From Saliniramus fredricksonii (GTDB lineage Bacteria; Pseudomonadota; Alphaproteobacteria; Rhizobiales; Beijerinckiaceae), in the NCBI RefSeq assembly GCF_900094735.1, contig NZ_FMBM01000001.1:496001-560000 (forward strand): 64,000 nt of DNA. Direction: 5' to 3'. The notes under the pieces were generated by a model. It had not been told where the DNA came from, made no database searches, and was given only the letters and a program-made list of their open reading frames with translations. Made by a program: the position numbers and the translations under genes. This document shows positions 63,105 to 64,000 of this stretch, one piece after another. How positions within the stretch are numbered: position 1 is the first letter of the stretch; every line of letters starts with the position of its first letter.

Positions 63105-64000
63105 TCACGGCATGCGCTGCAGGAAACGGCGCACCGACAGATCCGACATCGCCGCCGTCACCAGCGCGGCGACGAGCGCCGTGCCGGCCATGACCAGATA
63201 ACCGCGTGCATCGATCTCGAAGGCCCCGAACAGCGCTTCCAGCTGATCGCCCGCCGGCGAAGCCCGCCAGGAGGCGGAAATCCAGCCGAGCGCCACGAAG
63301 ATCGTGATCGCCGCGACCCCCCCGATCGCACCGCCCTCCAGCCCCAGACGCAGGAAGCGCCGGCGGAATTCGCGGGCGATATAGGCGTCGTGCGCGCCCA
63401 CGTAATGCAGCACCTCGATGATGTCGCGATTGCCGGCCATGGCACCGCGCGTGGCAAAGGCGACGGCGAGGCCGGTGGCGATCAGCACCAGCAGCACGAG
63501 GGCGATCCCCACCCCGACGATGGTCTGCGCCATGTTCGACAGCCGCGCCAGCCATTGCGCATGATCATCGAGACTCGCTCCCGGCACCGCCTCGCGCAGC
63601 TGGGTGCGCAGGGAGGCGAGATCGGGCGGGCTTTGCGGGTCGAGCCGTAATTCGATCAGGCGCGGCACCGGCAGTTCAGCGAGATCGAGACCGCTGCCGA
63701 GCCAGGGCTCGAGCAGGCGCTCCGACTGGCCCAGACTGAAGGGCTCCACGGCCAGGATACCGGGCGTATCGCGCGCCATCCGCGCCGCCTGCGCGACCAG
63801 TTCCTCCATGTCAGCCTGGGGCTGCGGACGGATCTGGATGGTCGCCTCCGCCCCCACTGCGGCGCGCCATTGCGCCGAATTCGTCGCGACGAGTTCCGCC
63901 GCGCCGGCACACAGGGCCGCGAGAAAGGTGAGGATCGCGATCACGGCCACGAGGGCGCGCGCCGCCGCCGAATCGACGGGGACGAGCGGCGTCTGGCGCG
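63105..64000 (-). CDS. ftsX: Cell division protein FtsX (N terminus beyond window)
   Basis: At least 297 residues of FtsX; the frame is open past the window edge, the visible part starting RQTPLVPVDSAAARALVAVIAILTFLAALCAGA, where the first membrane helix lies. A periplasmic domain is followed by three helices, with LARLSNMAQTIVGVGIALVLLVLIATGLAVAFATRGAM and the FtsX stretch VLHYVGAHDAYIAREFRRRFLRLGLEGGAIGG. With FtsE it controls peptidoglycan hydrolases at division. ftsE is expected just outside the window. Confidence 0.9.
   Translation of the reverse strand, partial: RQTPLVPVDSAAARALVAVIAILTFLAALCAGAAELVATNSAQWRAAVGAEATIQIRPQPQADMEELVAQAARMARDTPGILAVEPFSLGQSERLLEPWLGSGLDLAELPVPRLIELRLDPQSPPDLASLRTQLREAVPGASLDDHAQWLARLSNMAQTIVGVGIALVLLVLIATGLAVAFATRGAMAGNRDIIEVLHYVGAHDAYIAREFRRRFLRLGLEGGAIGGVAAITIFVALGWISASWRASPAGDQLEALFGAFEIDARGYLVMAGTALVAALVTAAMSDLSVRRFLQRMP

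Overview
The window reads as GC-rich chromosomal DNA of an alphaproteobacterium, most probably a member of the Hyphomicrobiales (Rhizobiales). This rests on a ChpT-type phosphotransferase, an EipA/DUF1134 envelope protein, the aroK-aroB-CorC order, a class I lysyl-tRNA synthetase and an ftsX-ydcF-plsC block. Four TRAP transporters in 64 kb, two of them close paralogues, suggest a saline or marine heterotroph living on organic acids and amino-acid derivatives. Genus is not resolvable from the sequence alone. I found no rRNA, tRNA, CRISPR array, prophage or intact insertion sequence.

Layout. 1-5.9 kb: the end of a hydantoinase/oxoprolinase pair (HyuA partial, HyuB) facing a TRAP operon. 6.4-8.2 kb: lapA, ihfB, sppA. 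8.3-15.2 kb: a chemotaxis operon cheA-W-Y-B-R with chpT upstream. 15.3-18.2 kb: a YHS protein, EipA and a membrane-anchored coiled-coil protein. 18.4-23.3 kb: a second TRAP operon, paralogous to the first, followed by a MarR-like regulator and an M20 carboxypeptidase. 23.4-26.9 kb: a three-gene phosphorelay (CHASE histidine kinase, Rcp1-like receiver, receiver-HisKA_2 kinase). 27.1-37.1 kb: a histidine-utilisation locus in which hutI-hutH-hutU run without a break into a third TRAP transporter, with hutF-hutC divergent. 37.1-40.5 kb: a fragment of a bacterial alpha-2-macroglobulin gene, then a TAXI-type TRAP system. 40.8-45.3 kb: cupin, CorC, aroB, aroK, SCO1. 45.6-47.4 kb: a LuxR/LuxI quorum-sensing pair with a 65-residue gene behind luxI. 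47.4-52.5 kb: a family 2 glycosyltransferase, an orphan periplasmic binding protein and class I LysRS. 52.6-58.1 kb: a flavoprotein-DUF1365-GPH transporter-DUF3833 operon facing an SDR-SnoaL pair; both have similar ECF-like promoter candidates. 58.6-64 kb: an isoaspartyl methyltransferase, motB, a tandem repeat array, motA, plsC, ydcF and partial ftsX.

Themes. (1) Uptake tied to catabolism: TRAP systems sit beside HyuAB, an M20 peptidase and the hut genes. At all four TRAP loci a strong hairpin lies between the binding-protein gene and the permease gene. (2) Signalling: chemotaxis, CckA-ChpT-type relay, CHASE phosphorelay and acyl-homoserine-lactone signalling. (3) A dispersed, two-hairpin repeat family of about 103 bp occurs as single copies at 37.4 and 58.3 kb, a half copy at 41.2 kb and a perfect four-unit tandem array between motA and motB.

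The observations most worth following up are the motA/motB repeat array and its relatives, the TRAP transporter inside the hut operon, the small gene behind luxI, and the flavoprotein-DUF1365 cluster that lacks its usual cyclopropane-fatty-acid synthase-like partner.
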